A DNA stretch of 64,000 nt from Streptomyces sp. NBC_00271. GTDB taxonomy: Bacteria; Actinomycetota; Actinomycetes; Streptomycetales; Streptomycetaceae. The notes beneath the pieces are model-generated. The model had not been told where the DNA came from, did no database searches, and was given only the letters and a program-made list of their open reading frames with translations. Location of the stretch: positions 8,246,001 to 8,310,000 of the forward strand of contig NZ_CP108070.1 of NCBI RefSeq assembly GCF_036178845.1. The letters are read 5' to 3'. Positions 36,679-44,801 of the stretch are shown piece by piece; within the stretch, counting starts at the first letter, position 1, and each line of letters starts with the position of its first letter. A program made the translations under genes and the position numbers.

Positions 36679-36701
36679 TCACTATGTGGACCATTCGGTG
36701 A
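36679..36701. promoter_or_regulatory. Palindromic operator-like site upstream of the cysteine dioxygenase promoter
   Basis: A 23-bp inverted repeat of form TCAC-N4-TGG-T-CCA-N4-GTGA (minus-strand reading) lies 8 bp upstream of the -35 box. The position suits an activator. The cognate regulator is not encoded next to it and is not identified. Confidence 0.5.
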
Positions 36702-36775
36702 CCGAGGGTGCCGCGATGGCCGTGGCTCCGCCCCTCCGGACGGGTTCGGCCGGACGGGTTCGGCGACCTGAGCCC

Positions 36776-36801
36776 GGTGGTCCGGGGCGGGCCGGACCAC
36801 C
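36776..36801 (-). terminator. Terminator of the flavin monooxygenase gene
   Basis: GGTGGTCCGG (36776-36785), loop GGCGGG, CCGGACCACC (36792-36801): a perfect 10-bp stem starting 8 nt beyond the stop codon. Confidence 0.75.
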
Positions 36802-36808
36802 AGGGTCC

Positions 36809-38677
36809 TCAGGTCGTACTCGCCGCGGTCTCCGCTTGCGCTTCCGCCGTGGCGGGGCCGCCCAGTGTCGTCTCGGCCGCCGCGTACAGGTCGGCCGGGC
36901 GCACCCCGCTCAGCGCGGTGACCAGGTGACCGTCGGGGCGCACCAGGAGCACGGTGTGTGCCGCCGCGCCGGGGTAGCTCTCGGCGACCAGCAGCTCGGC
37001 GCGGTGCGGCAGCGCGGTCACGGCGGCCGCGAGCCGGGGCATGATCCCGGCCGTCACCCAGTGCTTGCGCGCCCACACGCCCGTACCCGGAGCGATCAGT
37101 ACGACGAGCAGCACCCCGCGACCGAGCCGCTCCCGCAGCTGTACGAACGAGCCGTCCTCCGCGGTCACGCGTACGTCGACGACCGGCGCACCGGGTGCCG
37201 TGTCCACCGGGGTCTGCGACTCGGTGTGCGCGGGCGCGAGCGGCGAGTCGGCGTACGTCCCCGGCGCACCCAGCGGGCCGCGTCCCAGGTGGCCGTCCGT
37301 GAGCAGCGCGTCGTGGCCACGGCCCGACCCGGGGACGTACGAGCGCAGGCCTCCGCCGCTGCGCAGCAATGGCAGCGCCTGGTCGGCGGCGCGCAGCCGG
37401 GCGGCGACGACGGCCCGCCGCTCCGCCTGGTAGCTGTCGAGCAGCGCCTCGTGCGGGCCGTGGTGCCAGGCGAGCGCCAGCTTCCAGGCGAGGTTGTCGG
37501 CGTCCCGCAGGCCCTCGTCCAGGCCCTGGGTGCCGAGCGCGCCGAGCAGGTGCGCGGCGTCCCCGGCGAGGAAGACCCGGCCGGCCCGCCAGCGGCGGGC
37601 GAGGCGGTGGTGGACGGTGTGGACTCCGGTGTCGAGCAGCTCGTACGGGGGTGTGGAGCCCGCGTTCCAGCCCGCGAGGGTCTCCCGGATGCGCGCCACC
37701 AGCAGGTCGGGCGTGACCAGGTCCTTGCCGGGCGGCAGCAGCCAGTCCAGCCGCCACACGTCGTCGGCGAGGGGGCGCGCGGTCACCTCCCCGCTCGCGG
37801 GGCCGGACGTCCGCCACGGAGGCATCCGGTGCAGCAACGCCTGGCCGGGCCAGGGAAGTTCCGTACGCAGCGCCGCCACGGCGTATCGTTCGACGGCTGT
37901 ACGTCCGGGGAAGCGGATGTCCTGGAGCTTGCGCACGGTCGAGCGCGGTCCGTCGCAGCCGACCAGGTAACTGCCGCGCCACCACGTGCCGTTGGGGCCG
38001 CGGGTGTGCGCCGTGACGCCCGAGGACTCCTGCTCGATCGAGTCGAGGCGGCTGCCCACGGCGACCTTGATCAGCCGCTCGTGGATGATGGCCTCGCGCA
38101 GGGCGCCGGTCAGCGCGTGCTGGGCGAGATGCAACGGGGCGGCCGCGTCGGCGCCCTCGGAGTCCTGCGCGACCGCGGTCGGGCCGAGCCCGGCGCTTTT
38201 CAGGCTCTGCGCGCTCCCCTTCGGGATGCGTGCGCTCCCCTCGATGCGCTGAGCGCCGATCCCCGAGCCGTGCGCGCCGCCTCCAGAGGCCTGCGCGCTG
38301 CCTACCGCGCCGCCCCCAAAGGCCCGGGCGCCGCTCACCGCGCCGTGCGCCGCGCCCCCGGGGCCGTGCGCATCGGCTTCGAAGTCCGGCGAGTCCGTGT
38401 CGGACGCCCGGGCAGCGAAGTCGATCTCGCGCATCACCTGCTTGCGCCGCATCGACCGCCATCCGGCCCAACGGAAACCGGCATCGGCGAGAGGCAGGCC
38501 CGTCAGGCGCTCGACGAGCGCGGCCGTGTCCTCGCGCAGCACCGCCGTCCGCGCGAGCCGTTGTTCGTCCTTGCCCGGCCCCTCGTCGAGGACCACGCAG
38601 GGGACCTCCTGGCGGGCCAGCGCAAGGGCCAGCGTGAGGCCCACGGGCCCCGCGCCGACGATGATCACCGGGTCCAC
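36809..38677 (-). CDS. FAD-dependent aromatic monooxygenase (PheA/TfdB-like)
   Basis: A 622-aa class A flavoprotein hydroxylase: FAD-binding GxGxxG at residues 8-13 (IIVGAGPVGLTLALAL), DG motif GCDGPRSTV, GD motif FLAGDAAHLLGALGTQGLD, and a C-terminal thioredoxin-like domain (about 480-600). Relatives hydroxylate phenols, polyketides or antibiotics such as rifampicin; the substrate is unknown. A Gly/Ala/Ser-rich, collagen-like insertion (about residues 100-165) with an underlying DNA repeat interrupts the FAD domain. GTG38677 has a G-rich ribosome binding site; an upstream TTG would add 30 residues. Monocistronic. Confidence 0.85.
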   Translation of the reverse strand: MDPVIIVGAGPVGLTLALALARQEVPCVVLDEGPGKDEQRLARTAVLREDTAALVERLTGLPLADAGFRWAGWRSMRRKQVMREIDFAARASDTDSPDFEADAHGPGGAAHGAVSGARAFGGGAVGSAQASGGGAHGSGIGAQRIEGSARIPKGSAQSLKSAGLGPTAVAQDSEGADAAAPLHLAQHALTGALREAIIHERLIKVAVGSRLDSIEQESSGVTAHTRGPNGTWWRGSYLVGCDGPRSTVRKLQDIRFPGRTAVERYAVAALRTELPWPGQALLHRMPPWRTSGPASGEVTARPLADDVWRLDWLLPPGKDLVTPDLLVARIRETLAGWNAGSTPPYELLDTGVHTVHHRLARRWRAGRVFLAGDAAHLLGALGTQGLDEGLRDADNLAWKLALAWHHGPHEALLDSYQAERRAVVAARLRAADQALPLLRSGGGLRSYVPGSGRGHDALLTDGHLGRGPLGAPGTYADSPLAPAHTESQTPVDTAPGAPVVDVRVTAEDGSFVQLRERLGRGVLLVVLIAPGTGVWARKHWVTAGIMPRLAAAVTALPHRAELLVAESYPGAAAHTVLLVRPDGHLVTALSGVRPADLYAAAETTLGGPATAEAQAETAASTT

Positions 38678-38853
38678 GGCGCGCGGCCCCCTGCCCGGAG
38701 CGGTGTCCTGAGGAACGGTCGGGAACAGGCAGTTGGAACGGGGTGCACGATCACAGAACGTATGCAACCCATTGCCGGTGCTTGCGTCAAGTGACGGGGG
38801 CAGTGGCGATCATGCCACTGCCCCCGTTGACGCCGACGAAGAGTGAGGATCCG

Positions 38854-39756
38854 TCAGATGGAGATGCCGCCGCCCGTACCGCCCGCGCCGGTCGACTCCG
38901 TGCCCCCGACCGCGGCCGGCGCGAGCACCACGCCCGTCGACTTCTTGCCGCGCCGCAGTCGACCCTCCAGCCAGCTCGCGAAGCTCGTGAGGCTGAAGTT
39001 GAGCGCGATGTAGATCAGGGCCACGACGGTGAAGCTGGCGATGGTGTTCGCGCCGTAGTACGCGCTCATCGGGCCGACGGAAGCAAGCAGCTCGGGGAAG
39101 GTGAGGACCGCGCCGCCGATCGCGGTGTCCTTCACGATCACGACGAGCTGGCTGACGATCGCCGGCAGCATCGCGGTGACCGCCTGCGGCAGCAGGATGA
39201 ACCGCATGACCTGGTTCTTGCGCAGACCGACGGCCATGGCCGCCTCGGACTGCCCCTTGGGCAGCGACAGGATGCCCGCGCGGACGATCTCCGCGAGGAC
39301 CGAGGAGTTGTAGAGCACCAGTCCCGTGAAGACCGCGTAGAGCGGACGGTCGTCCGGGCCGATGTTCGTGTACTCGGAGTACGCGGCGAGGGCGAAGATC
39401 ATCAGGACCAGCACCGGGATGGCGCGGAAGAACTCCACGATCGCGGCCGCGGGTATCCGGATCCAGGCGTGGTCGGAGAGCCGGGCTATGCCGAAGAAGG
39501 CGCCGAGCGGCAGGGCGATGACCATGGCGAGGGCCGCGGCCTTCAGGGTGTTCTGCAGGCCCGGCCAGAGGTACGTGCTCCAGGCCTCGCCATGGACGAA
39601 GGGCTTCCACTTCTCCCAGGCGAGCTGGTCCTTGTCATTGAGGCTGGTGATCACCCACCACAACAGGGCCGCGAAGGCGACCAGGAACAGCGCCGAGTAG
39701 AGGATGTTGCGCCGCTTGGCGCGAGGGCCCTGGGCGTCGTACAGGACGGACGTCAT
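38854..39756 (-). CDS. gluD: GluD, glutamate ABC transporter permease
   Basis: A 300-aa inner-membrane permease of the His/Glu/Gln family, with membrane helices from about residue 17 and the BPD EAA motif (EIVRAGILSLPKGQSEAAMAVGL). A Gly/Ala-rich tail follows the last helix. ATG39756 overlaps the gluC stop (ATGA). The layout gluA-gluB-gluC-gluD matches the glutamate importer of Corynebacterium and S. coelicolor. Confidence 0.92.
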   Translation of the reverse strand: MTSVLYDAQGPRAKRRNILYSALFLVAFAALLWWVITSLNDKDQLAWEKWKPFVHGEAWSTYLWPGLQNTLKAAALAMVIALPLGAFFGIARLSDHAWIRIPAAAIVEFFRAIPVLVLMIFALAAYSEYTNIGPDDRPLYAVFTGLVLYNSSVLAEIVRAGILSLPKGQSEAAMAVGLRKNQVMRFILLPQAVTAMLPAIVSQLVVIVKDTAIGGAVLTFPELLASVGPMSAYYGANTIASFTVVALIYIALNFSLTSFASWLEGRLRRGKKSTGVVLAPAAVGGTESTGAGGTGGGISI

Positions 39757-40418
39757 CGCTTCACCGCCACCTTCTTGCCCACCCAGCCGAGGAGGAGGCC
39801 GGTCGGCAGCGTCAGACACATGAACCCGAAGGCGAAGACGGCGGAGATCGCGATGAGTTGGGCCTCGTTCTCGATCATGGACTTCATCAGGGTGGCCGCT
39901 TCGGCGACACCGATCGCGGCCGCCACCGTGGTGTTCTTCGTCAGGGCGATCAGCACGTTCGTCAGCGGACCGACGACCGAACGGAACGCCTGGGGAAGCA
40001 CGATCAGGGTGAGGACCTGGGTGAAGTTCAGACCGATGGCGCGGGCCGCCTCCGCCTGCCCGACGGGCACGGTGTTGATGCCAGAGCGCAGCGCCTCACA
40101 GACGAAGGCCGAGGTGTACGCGATCAGACCGAGCACGGCCAGCCGGAAGTTGATCGTATCGAACTTGTCCGCGCCGAGACTGACCCCGAGGGTCTGGTTG
40201 AGGCCCAGCGAGGTGAACAGGATGATCACGGTCAGCGGGATGTTCCGCACGATGTTCACGTAGGCGGTGCCGAAACCGCGCATGAGAGGCACCGGACCGA
40301 CCCGCATACCGGCCAGCAGGGTTCCCCATATGAGGGAGCCGACGGCTGAGAGGACGGTGAGCTTCACCGTCATCCAGAACGCTCCCAGCAGGTCGTAACC
40401 TTGAAGAAAGTCGAACAC
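39753..40418 (-). CDS. gluC: GluC, glutamate ABC transporter permease
   Basis: A 221-aa permease with about five membrane helices and the EAA motif (EALRSGINTVPVGQAEAARAIGL). GTG40418 has GGGAA 5 nt upstream. It would form a heterodimer with GluD in the membrane. Confidence 0.92.
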   Translation of the reverse strand: MFDFLQGYDLLGAFWMTVKLTVLSAVGSLIWGTLLAGMRVGPVPLMRGFGTAYVNIVRNIPLTVIILFTSLGLNQTLGVSLGADKFDTINFRLAVLGLIAYTSAFVCEALRSGINTVPVGQAEAARAIGLNFTQVLTLIVLPQAFRSVVGPLTNVLIALTKNTTVAAAIGVAEAATLMKSMIENEAQLIAISAVFAFGFMCLTLPTGLLLGWVGKKVAVKR

Positions 40419-40451
40419 GATTTCCCGCGCTTCCGCGTGTGGTGATGCCCG

Positions 40452-40479
40452 GGTGCGCCGCCCCCGAGGGCGGCGCACC
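40452..40479 (-). promoter_or_regulatory. Intercistronic hairpin between gluB and gluC
   Basis: GGTGCGCCGCCC (40452-40463), loop CCGA, GGGCGGCGCACC (40468-40479): a perfect 12-bp stem in the 74-bp gap after gluB. In comparable operons such hairpins stabilise the upstream binding-protein message or attenuate permease transcription. Confidence 0.75.
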
Positions 40480-40492
40480 GGCGGGCCCTACA

Positions 40493-41329
40493 TCAGCTGA
40501 CGATGTTGCCGATCTTCGGAGCGGGCTCGTTCTTGTACTGCGCCGGACCGAAGTTCTTGTCCACGGCCTTCTGCCAGGAACCGTCGGAGACCATCGCCTC
40601 GAGCGCCGTGTTGATCTTGGCCTTGAGGTCGCTGCCCTTCTTGACGCCGATGCCGTAGTTCTCGTTGGTCATCTTGAAGCCGCCGAGCTTGAACTTGCCC
40701 TTGAAGGCGGCCTGTGAGGCGTAACCGGCGAGGATCGAGTCGTCCGTCGTCAGGGCGTCGATCGCCTTGTTCTGCAGACCCGTCAGGCAGGCCGAGTACG
40801 TCGGGAGATTCTGGAGCTGGGCCTTGGGCGCCAGCGTGTCGTGCACGTTCTGCGCCGAGGTCGAACCGGTCACGGAACACAGCTTCTTGCTGTTGAGGTC
40901 CGACGGCGACTTGATGGTGGCGTCGTCGGCGCGGATCAGCACGTCCTGGTGGGCGAGCAGGTAGGGGCCGGCGAAGTCGACCTTCTGCTGGCGCTTGGGG
41001 GTGATCGAGTAGGAGGCGGCGATGAAGTCGACGTCACCGCGCGAGAGCGCGTTCTCGCGGTCGGCGCTCTTCGTTTCCCTCCACTGGATCTGGTCGGGCT
41101 TGTAGCCGAGCTTTCCGGCGACGTAGGTGGCGACGTCGACGTCGAAGCCCGCGTAGCCCTGCGGGGTCTTCTGGCCGATGCCCGGCTGGTCGAACTTGAT
41201 GCCGACGGTGATCTTCTTGTCGCCGCCGGAGGAGTCGCTGTCCTTCTTGTCGTCCGAACCGCACGCCGTGGCGGTCACGGCGAGCGCGAGCACGACGGCC
41301 GAGGCGGCGGTGACCTTACGGAGCTTCAT
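40493..41329 (-). CDS. gluB: GluB, glutamate-binding lipoprotein
   Basis: A 278-aa solute-binding protein of the SBP_bac_3 family. A lipoprotein signal peptide ends in the lipobox ATAC-GSDD (Cys about residue 23), followed by a Ser/Gly/Asp linker. Family motifs are GFDVDVATYVAGKLG, FIAASYSITPKRQQKVDFAGPYL and the C-terminal GSWQKAVDKNFG. It binds glutamate outside the membrane and delivers it to GluCD. ATG41329 follows AAAGGATG. It is separated from gluA by a repeat-bearing gap. Confidence 0.93.
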   Translation of the reverse strand: MKLRKVTAASAVVLALAVTATACGSDDKKDSDSSGGDKKITVGIKFDQPGIGQKTPQGYAGFDVDVATYVAGKLGYKPDQIQWRETKSADRENALSRGDVDFIAASYSITPKRQQKVDFAGPYLLAHQDVLIRADDATIKSPSDLNSKKLCSVTGSTSAQNVHDTLAPKAQLQNLPTYSACLTGLQNKAIDALTTDDSILAGYASQAAFKGKFKLGGFKMTNENYGIGVKKGSDLKAKINTALEAMVSDGSWQKAVDKNFGPAQYKNEPAPKIGNIVS

Positions 41330-41387
41330 GGTGAACATCCTTTGGGTGGGGAGGAGATGCAGGTCTTCAGGCATGGGCTTCAGTGAT

Positions 41388-41537
41388 GAACGCAAGCGAT
41401 GGACGTCAGTTCAGGAACGCAAGCGATGGCGTCAGTTCAGGAACGCAAGCGATGGCGTCAGTTCAGGAACGCAAGCGATGGCGTCAGTTCAGGAACGCAA
41501 GCGATGGACGTCAGTTCAGGAACGCACTTCAGTGAGG
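41388..41537 (-). repeat. 26-27-bp tandem repeat between gluA and gluB
   Basis: Five complete head-to-tail copies of GAACGCAAGCGATGGCGTCAG plus TTCAG (units at 41388, 41415, 41441, 41467, 41493) and a partial sixth (41520). The first and last full copies carry one extra A (27 bp), the three middle copies are identical 26-mers. It fills most of the 223-bp gap and lies in the gluA-gluB transcript; on the mRNA strand each copy can fold a small ACGC/GCGT hairpin. Confidence 0.95.
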
Positions 41538-41552
41538 AAGAAGCGCAGGCCG

Positions 41553-42329
41553 TCAGTGGTGAAGGATCTTCGACAGGAAGTCCTTGGCGCGGTCGCTGCG
41601 GGGATTGCTGAAGAACTGCTCCGGCACGGCCTCTTCGACGATGCGACCGTCGGCCATGAAGACCACGCGGTTGGCAGCCGAACGAGCGAAGCCCATCTCA
41701 TGAGTGACGACGATCATCGTCATGCCGTCGCGCGCGAGCTGCTGCATGACCTCCAGGACCTCGTTGATCATCTCGGGGTCGAGCGCCGAGGTCGGCTCGT
41801 CGAAGAGCATGACCTTGGGGTCCATCGCCAACGCCCGGGCGATCGCGACCCGTTGCTGCTGGCCGCCCGACAACTGCGCGGGGTACTTGTCCGCCTGGGT
41901 GCCCACACCCACCCGGTCGAGCAGTCCGCGGGCCTTCTCCTCGGCCGCCTTCTTGTCGGCCTTGCGGACCTTGATCTGACCCAGCATCACGTTCTCGAGC
42001 ACCGTCTTGTGCGCGAAGAGGTTGAAGGACTGGAAGACCATGCCCACGTCGGCCCGCAGCCGGGCCAGTGCCTTGCCCTCGTCGGGCAGCGGCTTGCCGT
42101 CGATGGTGATGTCGCCCGAATCGATCGTCTCCAGGCGGTTGATGGTGCGGCACAGGGTGGACTTCCCGGACCCTGAGGGCCCGATGACCACGACGACCTC
42201 GCCGCGCGCGATCGTCAGGTCGATGTCCTGGAGCACGTGCAACGCGCCGAAGTGCTTGTTGACGCTCTTCAGGACGACCAGGTCCTCGGTCGCGGCCACG
42301 GCATCCTTGGCCACCGATACTTCGGTCAT
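41553..42329 (-). CDS. gluA: GluA, glutamate ABC transporter ATPase
   Basis: A 258-aa ABC ATPase: Walker [10 protein letters not shown] (residues 50-58), Q-loop FQSFNLF, signature [15 protein letters not shown], Walker [13 protein letters not shown] and switch His in VTHEMGF. It energises glutamate uptake through GluBCD. It is first in the operon and divergent from gluRK, whose response regulator likely acts in the shared 297-bp region. Confidence 0.94.
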   Translation of the reverse strand: MTEVSVAKDAVAATEDLVVLKSVNKHFGALHVLQDIDLTIARGEVVVVIGPSGSGKSTLCRTINRLETIDSGDITIDGKPLPDEGKALARLRADVGMVFQSFNLFAHKTVLENVMLGQIKVRKADKKAAEEKARGLLDRVGVGTQADKYPAQLSGGQQQRVAIARALAMDPKVMLFDEPTSALDPEMINEVLEVMQQLARDGMTMIVVTHEMGFARSAANRVVFMADGRIVEEAVPEQFFSNPRSDRAKDFLSKILHH

Positions 42330-42426
42330 CGCTCTGGGGCTCCGTCCTCCTCGGTTTCGGTGGACAGTAGTGACCCCGTGCGACCAGCGTCATTACATCT
42401 GAGGGGAACTTGAGCATCACGATCCG

Positions 42427-42457
42427 GTAGCAATCGGACACGTGTCGTAGCAGTTGT
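42427..42457. promoter_or_regulatory. Candidate GluR operator between gluA and gluR
   Basis: GTAGCAATCG (42427-42436) and GTAGCAGTTG (42447-42456) are direct repeats with period 20, separated by the palindrome GACACGTGTC (42437-42446). OmpR-type regulators such as GluR normally bind direct repeats spaced by whole helical turns. The 297-bp gap has no gene. Confidence 0.5.
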
Positions 42458-42626
42458 CGCGCGGCCCCGTGCCGGCCGCGTACCGGGTGGGTAACGGAAG
42501 CCCTCCGCGACCCGAAGCCTCTTGACGCGGTCGTGATCCATCGGCGTGACTTCCTTGGTGCACACGCGTGTGCGCCGCGATCCAACAGGATCGGACCGTA
42601 CGACCGATGAACCGGAGGGGGCCGGA

Positions 42627-43313
42627 ATGAGACTGCTGCTCGTCGAGGACGACAACCACGTCGCGGCGGCCCTGTCCGCGGTGCTGGCGCGACACGGCTT
42701 CGACGTCACGCACGCCCGCAGCGGCGAGGAGGCCCTGCAGGCGCTGGTTCCGGAGAGCGACGGCTTCGGTGTGGTCCTGCTCGACCTGGGCCTGCCGGAC
42801 CAGGACGGCTACGAGGTCTGCGGCAAGATCCGCAAACGCACCAGCACTCCGGTGATCATGGTCACCGCCCGCTCCGACGTACGGTCCCGGATCCACGGCC
42901 TCAACCTCGGCGCCGACGACTACGTGGTGAAGCCCTACGACACCGGGGAACTGCTCGCCCGTATCCACGCCGTCAGTCGGCGCAGCGTCCCCGACGACAC
43001 CGGCGGCTCCGGGGACACCGCGCTGCGGCTCGGGCCGGTCCGCATCGAACTGCCCACCCGCCAGGTCAGCGTCGACGGTTCGGTGGTCCAACTGACCCGC
43101 AAGGAGTTCGACCTGCTCGCGCTGCTCGCCCAGCGGCCCGGGGTGGTCTTCCGCCGGGAACAGATCATCAGTGAGGTGTGGCGGACCAGTTGGGAGGGGA
43201 CCGGGCGCACCCTGGAGGTGCATGTCGCGTCCCTGCGTTCCAAGCTGCGCATGCCGGCGCTGATCGAGACCGTGCGCGGCGTGGGGTACCGGCTCGTCGC
43301 TCCCACGGCGTAG
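42627..43313 (+). CDS. gluR: GluR, OmpR-family response regulator
   Basis: A 228-aa regulator: receiver domain (2-115) with phosphoacceptor Asp53 in LLDLGLPDQDGYE and Lys in VKPYD; C-terminal winged helix (130-225, LTRKEFDLLALLAQRPG, LEVHVASLRSKL). Position next to gluABCD and the cognate kinase matches GluR of S. coelicolor, reported to sense glutamate with GluK and regulate gluABCD. ATG42627 is preceded by GGAGGGGGCCGGA. Confidence 0.9.
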   Translation: MRLLLVEDDNHVAAALSAVLARHGFDVTHARSGEEALQALVPESDGFGVVLLDLGLPDQDGYEVCGKIRKRTSTPVIMVTARSDVRSRIHGLNLGADDYVVKPYDTGELLARIHAVSRRSVPDDTGGSGDTALRLGPVRIELPTRQVSVDGSVVQLTRKEFDLLALLAQRPGVVFRREQIISEVWRTSWEGTGRTLEVHVASLRSKLRMPALIETVRGVGYRLVAPTA

Positions 43314-43322
43314 CGTGCACCG

Positions 43323-44732
43323 GTGCGCACCCGCCTCCTTCCGCTGCTCATCGTCCTGATGGCAGCCGTGCTGCTCGCGCTCGGCATTCCGCTCGCCGTG
43401 AGCGTCGCGGCCGCCGAGCAACAGCGTGTGGTCGTCGACCGCATCGACGACACGGCACGCTTCGCCGCCCTCGCGCAGTTCGTCACCGAGCAGCCGGCCG
43501 GCGGCTCCCGAGTGGGCACGACGGACGAGCGCGGGGAGACCCTGCGCAAGGAACTCGTCGCGTACTACGAGGTGTACGGCATCCGTGTCGGCGTCTTCTA
43601 CCGCGACCTGGCCCCCATGGCCAACGCGCCCGAGAACTGGTACATGGTCGCGAAGGGCGAGGGGCGCGAGGCCTTCAACGAGGCGCTCCTGGGCCGCCGC
43701 AGCCACGACCCGGAGCAGGTCTGGCCGTGGCAGCGCGACCGGCTCGTCGTCGCCTCGCCGGTCATCCGGGACGGTGACGTCATCGCGGTCGTGGTCACCG
43801 ACTCGCCCACCGGACAGATGCGTTCGAAGATCCTGCACGGCTGGGTGATCATCGGCGCGGGCGAGGTCGCCGCGATGCTCCTCGCCCTCGGCGCGGCGCT
43901 GCGGCTGACCGGCTGGGTGCTCAAGCCCGTACGCGTCCTCGACGCCACCACCCACGACATCGCGACCGGGCGGCTGAAGTCGCGGGTCGCGGTCGCGGGC
44001 GGTCCGCCGGAACTCAGGCGCCTGGCCCGGTCGTTCAACGAGATGGCGGACAACGTCGAAGACGTCCTGGAGCAGCAGCGCGCCTTCGTCGCCGACGCCT
44101 CCCACCAGTTGCGCAACCCGCTCTCGGCGCTGCTGCTGCGCATTGAACTGCTCGCGCTCGAACTGCCGGAGGACAATGAGGAGATCGCGTCGGTCCGCAC
44201 CGAGGGCAAGCGCCTCGCCGAGGTCCTTGACGACCTGCTCGACCTGGCGCTCGCCGAGCACGCCGAGGCGGACCTGCGGCTGACCGACATCGGTGAGCTG
44301 GCGGCCGAGCGCGTCGCGTCCTGGTCACCACTGGCCGACAGCAGGGGTGTACGCCTCACCGGCACCTGCCCGGCCACCACCGCCTGGGCCGACCCGGTCA
44401 CCCTGTCCAGCGCTCTGGACGCGGTGATCGACAACGCGCTGAAGTTCACGCCCGAGGGCGAGGACGTCGAGGTGGCGGTCGCGTCGAACGGCGAGGTCTC
44501 GACGGTGGTCGTCACCGACCGCGGTCCGGGCCTCAGCGACGAGGAACTGGCCCGCATCGGCGACCGCTTCTGGCGCAGCGCGGGGCACCAGAACATCAAG
44601 GGCTCGGGCCTCGGCCTGTCCATCTCGCGGGTGCTGCTGTCGGCGGGCGGCGGCTCCATCGCGTACGCCCGTCACGAGCCGCACGGCCTCAAGGTGACGG
44701 TGACGGTGCCCAGGTCGCGGCCCGAGTCGTGA
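43323..44732 (+). CDS. gluK: GluK, sensor histidine kinase
   Basis: A 469-aa membrane kinase: N-terminal helix (residues 5-27), extracellular sensor (about 28-165), second helix (about 172-195), HAMP (about 197-250), HisKA with His261 in DASHQLRNPL, and HATPase (DNALKFTPEG, DRGPGLS, GSGLGLSIS). It likely senses extracellular glutamate and phosphorylates GluR. GTG43323 lies 9 bp after gluR. Confidence 0.9.
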   Translation: MRTRLLPLLIVLMAAVLLALGIPLAVSVAAAEQQRVVVDRIDDTARFAALAQFVTEQPAGGSRVGTTDERGETLRKELVAYYEVYGIRVGVFYRDLAPMANAPENWYMVAKGEGREAFNEALLGRRSHDPEQVWPWQRDRLVVASPVIRDGDVIAVVVTDSPTGQMRSKILHGWVIIGAGEVAAMLLALGAALRLTGWVLKPVRVLDATTHDIATGRLKSRVAVAGGPPELRRLARSFNEMADNVEDVLEQQRAFVADASHQLRNPLSALLLRIELLALELPEDNEEIASVRTEGKRLAEVLDDLLDLALAEHAEADLRLTDIGELAAERVASWSPLADSRGVRLTGTCPATTAWADPVTLSSALDAVIDNALKFTPEGEDVEVAVASNGEVSTVVVTDRGPGLSDEELARIGDRFWRSAGHQNIKGSGLGLSISRVLLSAGGGSIAYARHEPHGLKVTVTVPRSRPES

Positions 44733-44801
44733 GCGGGGCGGCCACGACCGGGGGTTGCGGCCGGGGCGCGGCAGGGTGGTGCGGCCGGGAGGCGGCCCTC
44801 G

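Noticed and set aside
35918..38794. A 958-codon plus-strand frame across the dioxygenase and monooxygenase genes
   Set aside because: Antisense shadow of two well-supported genes.
41388..41537. CRISPR array
   Set aside because: The 26-bp units are directly adjacent with no spacers, and no cas genes are present.
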